DNA of 64,000 bases from Bagarius yarrelli (GCA_005784505.1 VCAZ01000027.1:2708765-2772764); one strand, 5' to 3'. Positions 1 through 14,306 are shown, numbered from the stretch's first letter. Notes: generated by a model from the sequence alone, not told the origin. Numbers and translations are program-made.

Positions 1-3000
1 ACTGATTTGTCTTTCATCAAGACAAATGAATTCCCCATGGCCATCATTTTCCTTATTCTGCTTTTATTTTCCACTCTAATACGACCAGCTCTAAAAGACA
101 CATGGATTTATCACAGATGGTATTTAGTTATTCCCTGTTCCTTTTTTTTTTTGGCGTTCTGTAGAGCAATGTGATTGCTGAATGTATTTTGCACCCTAAA
201 TGAAAACCTTAGCTGCAATTTCATTTTGTTCCACCCCACCCCAGCCTATATCGCTCTGTCCAATTCCTGTGAGTGCTCCAAATTTAGGAATAGAACAGAT
301 TTTTCTTCATTTAACTAACTGGAGCATCACAAGCAGTGCAAGGGTCCAAATCAATGAAGAGAGATGGCGCCATCAGATGAAGGAGAACGTCTGTGTCTGT
401 CAGAGAAATGGAGATTGTGAAATTAGGGCAGGCTGCTTTGTCTTTCTGAACTTTACAGCTTGTAATATTACAAGCTGAAGGCAAACACCCAGGCTTTAAA
501 GAGCGGGATATTTTCATTTCTGCTCCGACACTTTCACTCAAATCTGTGACATGCAATTTCTCTTGTTGTTTATCACTCGGGTGCATTTTTCTTCACCTCA
601 CTGACACGGCCTATTTAACACGTGTCCTTCAGTACTTTTTCGACACCTCCAGGATGATATCAGTCCGTTCCTTTCTCTATTTGCCACACATCATTAGCGT
701 TATTGTGTACGTACGTGCATGCGTGTCTGTGTGTGTGTCAGAAGAAGAAAAGGACTTGATCAGGAGCCAGCTCATTTCAGAAATGCAAGTTCTAGTGCCA
801 AACATGCAGGCTTTGGCAGGAGGCCTGCAGGATAAAGCAGAGTCTTTTCCACTTTCCACAAGCTGGATGAGGTGAGAAGTGCTCGTGCCTTTCCTCCGAA
901 TTTCTGCCCAGGCTATTGAAAGAGCTGACCCCGCCAGAATGCTTGCTAATAAGTAAAAAAATCATAGCAAGTGAAGTAGACGTGGCCAAGAAACTCATTT
1001 ACACAAATCAGCGTTTTTTATGCATTAGGAAACTGTAAGTTTGCCTTTATTTAAATAAGTAAGCCATGTTATAATCACTGACGATTTTAAAACAGTTTAG
1101 TATGCATAGTTTATAAAAACTATTCAACACATTTTTCTTAATAATTCTGTTTTATTTGAGAAGCCTTCCGGGTTTCCATCTACTGCTCAGTGCTTCCAGT
1201 GCTGTGAGAAACTGCCTAAAGTTAAAACCAGCTAATTATAAAGTCCATTTCTAGCAGCCTGTTCTAATATTAACTTTTGCCAATAGTACAGCTTTTAACT
1301 CCAGGTGCAACCTGAGCGAAGCCAGTTACATTTACTTCAGAAATAAACGGGCCACATTCAGCTAGCGGTCCAAACTGCACCTGCTGTTAAAACCAATTAA
1401 ACTTTTCAAATCGAGTTTTTAGCCAAGAATACAGACACTGAAAGGGTTAAACTGGAACGTGCATAAATAACGTTTTATTCAGGATTTGTGAAAGACTTGC
1501 ACAAAAATGATTACCTGTTTTCTAAATCAAAGATTGGACTGTCTACCAGAACATTTTATGCTCACAAACTGGCGTTGCAAAACATCACGTCAAGTAAATT
1601 ACAACAATAGAGCGAACCAAAAGAAATCCCAAAAGAAGGTGTAATCATACTCACAGACCAGAAATGAGCTGACTGTTGGATTAGGTAATAATTCCTGCAC
1701 TGCCAGTGTGCCAAGCATTAAATAACGTATAATTGCTTACCAAAAGGTCTGCCAAAGGTTTCTGTACGGTCAGAATTAGTCAGTGTAGAACCCTTTTTAA
1801 AATCAGTTGCAAAGTTTATAGTTTTGTTGAAACTACCTTTTGGTTTTAGAATTAACAGTCGGAATGTAAAGTTAATTGCGACAATAAAAAAATTAGGCCG
1901 TATTTATACTGCAGGTCTTAATGCCCAATTTTGTGACTATATTTGATTGTTTTGCTTACATCATCTTTTAAAACTGACCTGTATCCGATATCTTCATTTA
2001 CACTATATAGAGTGAAACAAACCAAAGTAGACGTACTGACTAAAAAAGGAGGTAAAAATGGCGGAATAGTTAATAGATGCAATGAACAAAAAAAAAAATG
2101 TTTTTTCGGTATTTTGCATAACGCACCAAGGTTGGCAAAACAGTGATCTCTGTAGGTGGAGAAAAAAGACGAGAGCCTTTGTTGCAGCCTGAGCGAATGG
2201 AGCATTGATCGCTATTCTCCCTATTGGTGTCTATCTTAGTTGACGGCATGCGCCACATATTATTTCCACGTACGAATGAAGCCTGAAGCCGGTATAAAAA
2301 TATTAGAATTTCCAATCCGTGCCACATTGGAGGGGAAAAAAATGGGGATTGGGTCACTTGATACAATACATGCGGTGTTAATGAGGCTGAATAGAAATCG
2401 CAAAGAAGGTGTAATTATGCTCGCTGACGGCTGTGGAATTTACACTGTAAGCCCAGTTTCTTTATGTATGTTGACAGAAATTCTGTCAAGCTGTCAGTTT
2501 CTTTATAACATAAGTGCACACTTTCGGCACATTCAGGGTTGGGATTCGATATCCACTGAGGTAAATAAAAATATATTTGCTTTCTGAAAAAACACTTACT
2601 GAAATAAAAATAAATAATAATAAGATATAATACTTTCTTTAACACACTGCTTGAATACAGTGAGGAAAGTTGAATGTAACTGTTATTACCAGACATACTT
2701 TTCATACATTATGGCAGAAATTGAGTCATCATGTTACTAGCTGCTTGATTTTCACCATGCCGATTGTGTTTGCTCTGCTAAATCCTATTTTCTAACCTTT
2801 ACATTTTCATAAAACTACAGTATGTGTGTGTTTGTGTGTGTCTGCACAATTAATCAGGAACTGCCCTCATTCTAACAGTACAAAAGAGGCAGGAAGCTTT
2901 AACTTTGACATGGCTAGGTAAATCTGGGCTGTCTGGTCATGCTCAGTCTGTGTACACAGCTCCGTCAGGGTGCTGCATTATGCTGTCAAAAAGGGTTATT

Positions 3001-4705
3001 ACAGAAGAAAAAAAAAGAAAGTGTGAACTTTATACATTTTTTTCCCCTTAACTGTCCTCTATTGAGTCTGTGCTTTTGGGATGCAGGTGTGCAAATATAA
3101 GGATTTTTACCGGGGCAGAAAAATGACTTTTGCGTGTGAGTTCTGCCTTTAACATGCTGCATAGATGAGAGATCATACCCGTAATAACCCTTTTACTTCA
3201 AATCAAACAACCCATTTTACTTAAAAACTTTAGCTTAATGTGTAATTGTCCACATAATACCATAGTTAGACAGTCCAGTAGAAATACAGAATTTCCCTCA
3301 AACCATGGGTATTGTTCCACTGTAAATCTATTTGCTCTCACTGAACCTGGGCAATATGTATTTATGAAAAAAAAACGTTTTTTTTTTTTTACAAAAGGTC
3401 TGTGTAAATGGTGATATTAAACCCATTTCCTCTCTGAAATCCTAGGCTGCACAGGCTGCTACAGTTTTAGGGCATTTAAGGTAAAAATATGTCTTTCAGC
3501 CATAGAATACATTTTCTTTATACTGTCTTATAAGTTGATTTCCATTTCGCCGACAGAATTCAATAGCATTTAACAATGTGGGAAAAAATAAATGTGTAAA
3601 AGAAAAAAGCAGAATGACAAAACAACATTTAAAAGATATAATGCATGTTAATTATAAAAATAGAGTAATAGCACATTCGCAATTAATTAAACTTCAAAAT
3701 TCCAATTAATTAAACTTAAACAGGACTGATTTTAATATGTACTTTATAGGCTCTTTTGCTAATAAGATGAGATAAGGTAAGGTAAAATAAGCTAAGGATT
3801 GAGATAAAACTTAATGGACCCTGGAGGACATTCTTTTTCCAGAGACTGGTTATAACAGAACTAAATATAAAGAAAATATATATAAGTATAGGGGGAAAAA
3901 AGGACACTAAAGGTACGAAAAGGTTCTAAGAAACTACACAATTTAAAATTACACTAAATAAAATATGTGTGAACGAGAAAGAGAGAGAAAAGGAATAATT
4001 TGTCCTTAATTTAAATCAGGGACATACCAAATGTACAGAAATGTCCTGAATGATACCAGCACAAAGCCTGCGGATTTTTTTGTCACTAAATTGAATAAAC
4101 TACTATTTAATTTTTTCCCGCTTGAGTCACTTAAATTATGATTTAATGGTTTAATTGTTTTTTTATCTTTATTAATATTTATTAAGATAAACATTCTGAC
4201 ACTGTTATAAATTGGAATTTATTGCTACCTCAAACACGAACGTGTGACCGTAGTTCTTTACTTTTTACATAAACTTAACCTGGGTTATGATCAGGGCTTC
4301 TCTATATTGACAGGTTGAGTGTTTATTAAGTTATTTATCATTTTTTAGGATCTGTCCAATATATAAAACGTGTTTTAGCTCAGACAAAGAAGAGATTTGT
4401 CTTACTGCACATATTGTTCACCAAACAACATTGATACCTGTGTTACATCCTGCCAGCACACGGCTGCAGGGTCCCTGGTTCAGTTCTGCATTTTAGTTGA
4501 CTCTGTCTGCATGGAGTGAACAGATCCCTGTTATAAAATGGAATCTACTTTAGTGTGTTTTCTGGTCTCAGATTCACTGGGCTACAAATCCAGTATGATC
4601 CTGACCGGAAAAAAACAGAGGATAGCAGTTTGATAGATAAATCAGTGGTGTCAAACTTCCTGATTCCCTCCAAACATTCCTGGGACGGTTACAGAACTGC
4701 AGGGA
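1..4705. other. Probable sema5b 5' intron, no gene seen
   Basis: AT-rich noncoding sequence with short homopolymer runs. Short open frames here have no recognisable domain and no splice context. I looked for the exon that should precede 11941 (a VGARN-type strand of the sema domain) and did not find it, so this is probably intron of sema5b whose upstream exon lies before the window. It could instead be intergenic if that exon was missed. Confidence 0.5.
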
Positions 4706-4896
4706 GTAGTGGTAGCGCAGTAGTTAAGGTGTTGAATTGGAAGATTGGAGCTTCATTTCCAGCACCACCAAGTTGCTAATGCTGGACGCCTGAGCAAGGC
4801 TCCTAACCGCCAATTGCTCAGTTGTATAAAAGAGATACATGTACGTTGCTCTAGATGAGTGTGTCTGCCAAATGCCAAGAAAGTAAATGTAAATGT
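4706..4896 (+). repeat. tRNA-derived SINE, family 1
   Basis: The head 'gtggtagcgcagtagttaag' resembles a tRNA A box. The body has 'gcctgagcaaggctcc' and 'ttgctcagttgtataaaaga', and the tail has 'gtgtctgccaaatgcc' then a TAAATGTAAATG end. At least seven related copies or fragments occur in the window. It is followed after about 15 bases by an inverted copy. Confidence 0.85.
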
Positions 4897-4911
4897 TATT
4901 CCAACCCTGCT

Positions 4912-5055
4912 CCAATATATTTACATTTCTGGCATTTGGCAGATGCCCAGATCCAGAGCAACTTATGTTTATCTCATTTTGAGATTTATCTGAGCAGCTA
5001 AGAAGCAGGGGTCCAGCATTTTCTGATCTGCATTCCAATACCTTAACCACTTACC
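4912..5055 (-). repeat. tRNA-derived SINE, family 1, inverted copy
   Basis: The sequence reads as the reverse complement of the family 1 SINE, with 'ggcatttggcagatgccc', 'agagcaacttatg' and 'accttaaccactta' in that order. The central part has diverged. Together with 4706-4896 it forms a head-to-head to tail-to-tail inverted pair. Confidence 0.8.
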
Positions 5056-8000
5056 AAATTATTAATTCTCATACCGTGCAGTTTTCGAATAAGCCTGATG
5101 AAAATAATTAGCTGGATCAGATGAGTTGATTCAGAGTTGAAGCTCTGAGTTTAACAGTTTAAATAGATAGAGATCGGAATTATTTTCTGTTTGTAGGAGT
5201 AAAATAAGGAGTCTGCAATTGAGTAACACGACCGACCCTGTGAGCATCACTAATGCACTATGAGACGCCGTGAAATAAAAAGGCTAGCACTGTATGGTGT
5301 GGAGGAGAATGTTGTAGGAAGAATTTACTTTGATTTGAACTATCAAAGGCTGAAGTTTAACAAAAAAACAAAACAGGATGAGATGACTGGCCCTGCTGTG
5401 ACAGAGAAGAGAAGTGGAGTTGTGAATGAAAATGGTGAAGAGGTGAAAGAGGAGGGTCTGCTCTGTGTGACGAGGGCGGTGTAGAAGATAAGCCAGGGCA
5501 TGCAAACGGCTCGAAGAAACTCTCCTTCACCTGAAGAATCTCTCTCCCACATGAGTGCAAAGTGATAAAACACTTTCGTCAGGACAACCTGTCCAGGATC
5601 TCCGTTAATTATAAGCACATCAGTTTTATCTCGTTTTGAATGAGAAAATATGCTTTTAAAAGGTGGTCAGAAATAGCTGTCATTTTTTTATTAAACATTT
5701 GCAATGATCTTATAGTTTTGTATCACTGATGAGTATTCTGGTACAGACCTTTAGGATCTTTACAGTCACTTTAATAGAAGCACCAAGCCCGCTGATTATT
5801 CATGCAATTATCTAATCAGACGATTATGTGGGAACCGAATAATGCATAAAATCCAGCAGATATAGGTCAAGTGCTTCGGCATTTTATTTTAATTAACAGC
5901 GGAATGAAAGAAAAATGTGATCTCAAGGACATAGACCAGGGCAAAATATCCCAACTGGACCGCTAAAGGTTAGGAAAAGGTTGCCCAGGGTTTTTTTTTT
6001 TCCTTTGCTCATTCTAAGTTCTGATTGCCGGCAGGAGTGAACCCTTGGTAAACTTCATCTGTCTCAGGGCTGAACATATTCTCAGAGGCTTTTCTGCTCG
6101 ACAACATTGTAAAGAGTGCTTGAGTTACCGTATCCTTCTTGTCAAATCAAACCCGGCTGCCCATTTTCCACTCTCTTCTCTCATTAACATCCATTCACTA
6201 AAAACTATTCATTTTTATTAGGCTTTGCAGATTCCAGTAACTGATATGTAATATGAGTAAAAATCGAAGAGATTATTATTTTTTAAAACAGCCCTGTCTA
6301 TTTTGCACCACTAACCATGCCACAGTCGGTGACACTGAGATCATGCTTTCTCCCCGTTCTCATGTTTAACTTAAAACTCAAGGTTTTTATCTACTTATTT
6401 TACTCGAAAGTTTCTCCTTTTTTTGTGTTATTATTCCAAACTTAGGGTGTAAAAACGTCTGACATTTATCATTCTTTTTTTTTACATCACAAGAATCTGC
6501 TATTATATCTGCGTGTTTAGCCCTTTTATATCCATTGTGAGGCAGATTTAAAATCAGTCTAAGCCGTTTTGCTGTGACTATAATAGTGAGCGTCAATGAT
6601 GCAAATCAGACGTCATGCTAGGTATTTTCCTGTGCACTCAAAAACCTTTATTTTCTTCTTCTTTTGTTGGATTTCCAAAAGCTACCATGAGTCATGTCTG
6701 CGGTGTATGAAAAAGAACAGCTTTTAACAGTTGCTACTTAACACATTCAAAAGGTCCAGGATAGATCACTCATAAATCCAACAGGGATTGATAATCCAAT
6801 GTGCTAAACCGTGGGTAAAAATACCGGCTTCTCTTCTAAATCATAAACAAATGATAGAAAAACCAGCCTTGTTTCATTGTCTTTGATAAGCAGTGTTGCA
6901 GCTGCATAGACAGGGGCCACCCTGGGCAAGAGGTGACTGCCCTACTCAGCAGTTTGCATTTAAAACAGCAAGTTCTACATAGTAGTAAACTGTAAAATAT
7001 CCAGAATAATCTATGGAATTCTAGGGTGGGTTGGATTCTGCTCAAGTAGTCAAGCATTAAGCTAAAATATATACGACTATAGAGCATTAATGTAAAAGCT
7101 GCTGCTTGCATGCTTTTTGGGGTTATGTTTTGGGAGGTCACATGTTATGGTGCAGGGAGAAGCGGGTGGGCACGTCCTGGGCAGCCTATCAAAAATAAAA
7201 AATGGCTGCAGTAAAATGGTCCTGGTTTGATATTTCTCACCAGCAGTACTGAAATTAGAGCCCAATGAACTAGGGCTAATTTCACTCAGCCAAGTGGTTA
7301 TTAATTTCCCCTTCACAATTTGCCCAGATTTAATTATTGATGTGGTCACTAAGGGATTATTGTGATTTTCATATACTGGGAAAAAATGTCAAATGCCCTG
7401 AGCACAAAAGGCACCGAGGGGATGGTCTTTGGGTTGAAGTGCTGCATTGCTATATAAAGAGATGTGTTTTTGCATTTCAACAGTTGAAAAAAATTAAAAT
7501 GTGAATTTTCGAGCAGTGAAAATATAAAACTACGATGCTTGCTAATTAGCTTAGCAGTTAACTATGGCAGTAATGCTTACTGATTAGCTAATCCTCAATT
7601 AAAGCGAGCCCTTCCAGCCCTACTTCCACTATACTATAGCCATGCTGTGCATTCAACCCTGCAGGACAATGCTGTCCTGCTGTTATAACCATCATGTGGA
7701 GATGTGAACATTGGTTTCTACCAAGCTCTTTTTTTCTCTACATGTCATCTCTCTACATTTCTAACTTCAAAAGATTTTTGCAGCACAACAGTGAAGCTTT
7801 AAATAATCATCCATTTCCTCTTTCAATTTTCCCATTCACACATAGGTACAGCTCCAGCACAATATGCAGTCTTCTTATTCATCCCTACTCAAAGGGTACA
7901 CACCTCCACACTACACTGCTCCCTTTTTTCAACACAGTTGTTGGCAGTAGCCGGTGGAGAGGGATATGCTGGATTGAGGAGTGAGTGTGTGTTTGTGTTT

Positions 8001-8270
8001 GGGGTGCGGGTGCTAGAATAGGGAAGCGTATGTGTTTAGGGAAGAGTTTCGTGCAGAGGGAGGAAGTAGAATGTGTATGAGCACCCCGTTGTGTAGGGCT
8101 CAGGGTTGTGAGACAATAAGAAAAAGGCATTGGTAGTCCTGTCACATCCATCAGGGTGGTGCTCAGTATGCGGGACTCGTTTGGCTTAATAGGGAACCAA
8201 ATGAAGGCGGGATACAGGAGGTCCTATTCAAGCCTATAGATCTTATACATTCTGTGTTTAAAATGAATAC
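5056..8270. other. Noncoding stretch, probable sema5b intron
   Basis: No exon, RNA gene or clear transposon was recognised. Open frames around 5260-5618, 6836-7349 and 7694-8151 lack domains, codon bias or splice signals that would fit a gene. Confidence 0.45.
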
Positions 8271-8272
8271 TC

Positions 8273-8670
8273 AGGGGTCCCCAAAATACAGCCCGGGTGT
8301 CGGATGCAACCCATCTGCCACATCTAAACCAATGCCAGAGACAGATTTCGATTAAAATTGTAATTTTAAATATATGTCCCTAATCCCTAATCTTGATAAT
8401 AAAGGTTGGCTTTCAAGCCTAAATGAACTTAGTTATTAGGGTAACCAAGTTAAATGTGTTTACTATTACGGAATGCTACATTGATTATATAATGTTCCAG
8501 TATGGGGCAGCAGGTGCTACTGCACGGCAGCCAGCAAAAACATTTAAAGAGACTTCAAAAAATGGCAAGTGTTTGTGAAAGAGAAAAGTGATGGTAAGGA
8601 ATGCAGGAAAATTTCACCAGAAGTGTTCTGCAAGTAAAGTGCAAAGTATTAGTTGTTCGTCCCATCTGTT
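8273..8670 (+). mobile_element. Decayed hAT-type transposon fragment
   Basis: It begins with 'caggggtccccaaaat', the kind of end seen on Charlie-like hAT elements. About 290 bases later comes a stretch resembling the start of a hAT transposase (a basic RKV-type stretch then ECRKF at about 8579-8618), with frames broken. The right end is not certain; 'ggacaccctgg' near 9280 is a candidate end. Confidence 0.45.
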
Positions 8671-8843
8671 ATCTTTAATCTTTTAATAGGCTAGATATCA
8701 TTTATAGAAGTAACAGAATAATCAACTAATCTAGCATTTTAAGGCATAATAAATACCTTTGATATCATAATAAAATCCCAATAATACTGAAAATCACTAT
8801 GGCGCATGTCATTTCCTGTTACAAACCAACTCAGTTCCTATTG

Positions 8844-9263
8844 TTAACCCTTGTGCACTGTTTGAAAACACCACCTGTTCGTTATGATTCGTCCACAGTC
8901 ACGTTTTTTTAATCAAAAGTAAGTTATTTTCATGCTAAATCAGTAATGTCACTTATGAAATTGGCAATTTAAATAGTTAAAGTCCTAGATTTTCTTTAAA
9001 GATTTAGTTTTTTTATTTTTATTTTTAGATATATTATCACAGCAGTTTAGTGACTGTTTTTAACCACAAACATAACAAAGGGGTAGTGAATTTTTCCATG
9101 TTGTTTGCTTGACCTGTTGAAGATTTTAAAATCATATTTCCAAAATGGAGAGCATCTCAAAAATCATTCAAATTGCACAAATCTAGTAAAAGTTATAAGG
9201 AAATAAAGAGTGAGAAATGATACCTGCTGAATAAAATCATTCCCAACTGTACACAAGGGTTAA
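8844..9263. mobile_element. piggyBac-like MITE with TTAA target sites
   Basis: The left end reads TTAA then 'cccttgtgcactgtttg'. The right end reads 'aactgtacacaaggg' then TTAA, which is its near-perfect inverted complement. Exact TTAA on both sides with CCCTT termini is the signature of piggyBac-superfamily elements. The interior of about 410 bases has no open frame, so it is nonautonomous. Confidence 0.75.
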
Positions 9264-11292
9264 AGAAAAGAAAACGTTCGGACACCCTGGGTCTAATGAC
9301 AATGGGGCAGAGTTTTTGCACATCAGCTACAGCCGTTTTTTTTGTTTTTTTTTATGGTATTAAAAATTGAGTTGAACCTCCAAAAATGGAGTCTGGCAGT
9401 AGGACCATTGATGTGTAAACGTAATTATTTACAGACTGTTCTGTAGTTGCATGCTTATAATAAAGTCAGCAGTCAAGCTAACAACAAAAAGCTTCGAAAA
9501 CAGACTCTTCACTTCAGTTCACCAGTAAAGATGCCTTGTTTGTAAGCAAGGTGCTCTCAAATACCAACAAGGTATCGGCAGGGTGCTGGAGAAGGTGCCT
9601 GTTTGGAATATTCATTATCGCTAGTTGTCACACATAGTCATTAGTCATGCACGACAGATACAACTGCCTGATCAGCAGAAATGTTAGTATGCTAAATTAA
9701 TCCTATTTTTACCGTAAATAGCTTCAGGTTAGAATAGGTTACAAAGCATGTTCGATTAGGGTTTCTGGGTGTGCAGGAAAGGTTAGTGAAATGTAGGCAG
9801 GAACCGCACACGCACACACACACACATGCACAAATATATGTATAATAACTGTGGCTTTTTTGACATAAGTGAGATGAAATTGCCGAAACCCATCAGCGAT
9901 TGCTGTGCTATTACATTCATTAGCGTTTCCGCAGCTGCAATTTTAACTGTCATGACTTTCATCTCTGAAACAGACTTCAGTTTCCTCCTGTTCTGTTAAG
10001 ACTCATTAGTGCTCAAGGGATTCCACCAGCTTTGTCAGTTATTTACCGACTTATTTGTTTTATGCTGAAAAGAAAATGAAAATGAAAAGTGCAACAAATC
10101 CGAGCCCTGCAAATTTACTACAGAGTACCTACATGGTGTTTAATTATCGATATTTCTCTATAAGTAGATAGATTTGTTTTTCTGCAACGCCTGTCAGGGC
10201 TAATTTTCCATTTCAACCTCTCCCCAGTGAAAAGCCAGCATTGCTGCTTCGCTGCCAGGTAGGACTGTTGCTCGTCTAAGGGTGGCAAGGTCCCAGGCAT
10301 CCCTTTGTGGCCCTTAGCAAACATGGCACACAGTGCGCCTTTCACAGAGGTACTTCTCAGAATTTGGGAATGCCAGTGGAGGGCTGGCAGTGTTTCAGTG
10401 TTCTGAAAAGAGGGGGGCTGCCATGGTTAAGGTCAGGGTTAAGCTGACGGACTTCTCTATAAACGGCTTCAAAGACAAGATGCTAATGACCCCAACTATG
10501 ACTCACCACGAAGGCATTTCTCACAATCAACCCCCACTCGGATCCTCTCTCTCTCTCTCTCTCCCTCTTGCTCGCTCGCTGTCAATTGGTTGAAAAAAAA
10601 TACAGCTTTTCAGTTTGTCCAAGTGTGTGGTGGGGGCTTGTTCGGTATGACGTCACACCGTCATCGTATCTTGGTGAGTGACAGCCAGCGTAATAGGGAA
10701 AAAGGTGAAAATCATGAGTGACAGTCTCATTCAAAAGATCTAAGCATGATACTATTGCTAAATGAAGGCCAACCAGGCATATGAAACTTATTTTCCCAGT
10801 ATCAGTCATTTCAAGTTTGGTTCATATGTCAATGCCTTTCTTACAGCAAACAAATCACAAGCTGCGGCCAAAATCACAAACTATTAAGTAGGTACTAAAT
10901 TTGAATCAGCGCTTCCTGACTATTAGGAAGTATCTTTTAAAATAGTGTGAATATGGGTAGTATGAAAGAAATTCAGACGTACTACTCCCACCATGTTGAT
11001 ATTGTCACATGACATGTTGATGTCAGAGCAACTTGGAAAAATTATAAATTAGACCATGTTTACTTGGATAATGCTAAACAAGTGAAATTTAACCACAATG
11101 AGCTATTGTTTTTTTTCTTAGGTACATAAAGCTACTTAAATCACTTAAAAAGTGCTGCGTTGCTGCTTTTCAGTATTTTCAAATATGACGAATCGTCTTT
11201 GTCTCTGCGTGATTATGTGCTAGAAAAGTGTCCATTTTATGCATACTTCAGAATCTGGACAGAAGTAGTAGGCCACGCTGGTACTAATTTTT
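9264..11292. other. Noncoding stretch, probable sema5b intron
   Basis: It contains a short CA run (about 9808-9825) and a CT run (about 10544-10566). The stretch 9880-10040 is less AT-rich than its surroundings and could be a conserved regulatory element, but nothing identifies it. No coding exon recognised. Confidence 0.4.
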
Positions 11293-11543
<251 letters not shown>

Positions 11544-11940
11544 CATTATGTTACTGCTTTACACTTTTTACTTTGTATATTTAATTGAACATTGGACCAG
11601 CTGCTACAACTGGGATGAAAAATGGAGAAAACAATAGCTTGGTGAAAGGAGGGGAGCCTCGTTTTCTTTGCCTGAATAAAAATAAGCAAGGCAAAGGCAT
11701 TTACATGCAAATTTCATCTGGCTATCTAACTGTTTTCTTTTCTGACCCCTTTAAGCTGCTACCCCAATTATTTTGCTGTTTACATAATAAACAAGCATTA
11801 ATAAAGTTACTGTCAATCAAGGCATCTGGCTATATGCAATATTGCTGTGCACAGTTGTGTAACATGCCTCGATATAAACGTCTGCTGGCTGGTAGCGAAT
11901 GCCGCAAGTCACTCTTTTACCATGTATTTTGGTTTCCTAG
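11544..11940. other. Intron 3' end upstream of the first visible exon
   Basis: It contains TTTACATGCAAATTTCATCT (octamer-like ATGCAAAT at 11705-11712) and AT-rich homeodomain-like words. It ends in the acceptor 'tttggtttcctag' before 11941. No coding exon recognised. Confidence 0.4.
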
Positions 11941-12003
11941 GCAACAGAATGGGGCCCAGACGAAGACACCAGGAGGTCCTGTCAAAGCAAAGGAAAGACG
12001 GAG
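11941..12003 (+). CDS. sema5b: sema5b visible exon 1, sema domain
   Basis: 21 codons, phase 0 at both ends, starting ATEWGPDED and ending SKGKTE. The acceptor 'tttcctag' and donor GTAACT flank it. The sequence matches the N-terminal third of the sema5B sema domain, where human SEMA5B also has ATEW followed by RRSCQSKGKTE. The next exon supplies ECQNY. An internal AG at 11946-11947 would shift the frame and is not used. Confidence 0.93.
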
Positions 12004-14270
12004 GTAACTTTGAACCCCCGGGTTTCACCGCTGAATAGTCACATTTCTTTCAAAATGCTGGCATCCCATTGGACAAAGGGAAGAAAATAGGTTGGCCTTG
12101 TAGGACACAGTGCGAAGCGCAGTTCTCCTGTGGTTGCTCAAGCACAAATCGACAATTAGTGAATAAAGTGTTGTGAATAATGAATAATTTAGAGCACATA
12201 GCTGCTTATGTGCAGCTTTAATATTCGGATTGATCCTCAGCTTTTACCAGGTGCTTTCGATGGCTGTTTTTGCATTACAGCATCCCAGACAAGGTTCCCC
12301 TGTGGTGCTGATAAGAAACACTATAATCAGGCTGTCTTGCAGGATTGATTACTGTGCCAGTTTTATCTAAGAACCCATGTAGGGGAAAAAGCTAAATGGC
12401 AAAAAACTTCAAAATCTGAATGTCATATCTGACTTTAGCTTATTTTACGTTTTGAATTTCTGTGTCTCTGATTAATTTATTATCTAGGGTTTTATTAGCT
12501 TATAAGAAATGTGAAAAGAGATTCTTTCTCCTTGCTTCGACTGGTTACAGATATTGACAGGAATATGCTAATGGCTGCCCTGGCCTTTTCAATTTGAAAG
12601 TGTTTAAAGCCGTTTTTTGGAGTTCCTCACAACTTAGAGTTCTTTTCCACTTGCACTGAGCTGCCAGTCGCTTTCTCTATAATTGGAAAACTATAGAACA
12701 ACACGACAGCAGCTATCATCTAAAGTGAAGAACATAAGCCGCTGCCGGGTTTCCTCACGCTAATATATGCTGTGCACTTTTCACTCCAAGACACTCCATC
12801 TGAGTGTATATGAAGAAATGAAGAAAGCTCAGAGGAAGCTGAATGTCTGTGTTAGTTATATTAGTGATTAACTGATGTGATGTCAGATTTAGATCAGAGT
12901 AATGTGGCATTCAAGGAAACTTGGAGACATGGTTAACTTTTTTCTGCAGCTGGAGTGTCAGAACTACATTCGAGTACTTCTGGTGAACAAGACTGAAGTG
13001 ATGACATGCGGTACCAACGCGTTCCAGCCTCTGTGCATCATCAGAGAAGTAAGTGACTGTGCATAGTATTTACTCAGCATTTTTATTAAAGAAGTAAAGC
13101 ATATCTAATTGATTCTGTCTCAGGTGGGAAATATGAGCAGGATATTGGAACGGGTAAATGGCGTGGCACGTTGCCCCTATGACCCTCGCCATAACTCTAC
13201 AGCAGTTGTGACAGACAGCGGAGAGCTATATGCTGCCACAGTCATCGACTTTTCTGGCCGTGATCCAGTTATATACCGCAGCCTGGGAAACATGCCTCCT
13301 CTCAGGACTGCTCAGTACAACTCCAAATGGCTCAACGGTATGAGAAACATAATGTCTTTGTGGTTTTTAACCTGTTGTGTTAATAAGTGAAATATGTAAC
13401 AGAAAAATACAGACAACAGTCAAATTTCGATATATAACTCTGTTTTTTTTTTTTACAGTAACTATACTATTTTGTGCAGCAAAAAAAAGCTGATAACAAC
13501 GTGATACAATTAAAACACATATTTACAGCCACCTCATGTGTTCGTGTACACTCGAACCCAGTCGCACACTTTTAAAAAGTATTTATTTTGTCACATACAC
13601 TGTACAGCACAGTGAAATTAGTTACTTCACATACAGTATCTCATGTTAGTAAGTTGGGGTCAGAGCGCAGGGTCAGCTATGATACAGCACTCCTGGAGCA
13701 GAAAGGGTTAGGGGTCTTGCTCAAGGACCCAACAGTGGCTGACTAGCAGTATTGGGGCTTAAACCCAGAACTTCTTGGTCTTCCAAGCAACAACTCAGTG
13801 CCTTAACCATTTAAGTCACCACTGCCCACACAATTTCTCATGTCTTCCCTTCAGGGAATCGAATCCCTGTGTTCCGCATGACAGGTGGATATACTGTCCA
13901 CTATGCTAACGAGAAAAGCTTGTTTTGTTAATAATAATATTGTTTTGTTAAGTGACCTGGTTATGACTTTTCCATAGCAAATTTTGTTATATGAATACCC
14001 TTTTTATTTATTAGATTAACATTAAATACAGTACTCCTATAAGCTACCGTGGGCTACATTGACATACGAGAAAATTGACTTACCGTATTTTGACTTCTTA
14101 TGAGTTTTCCGGAACGTAACCCCAAAGTAACTTGAGTGTTGTCTGTATTTATTATTTATACATATTACATTTACATTTAAATTTCGGGCAGACAGCCTTA
14201 TCAACCTGCATTACAAGTAATCTCATTATTTTTTTTCATCCGAGCAGGTCCCAACACCTTAACCACTGTG

Positions 14271-14306
<36 letters not shown>

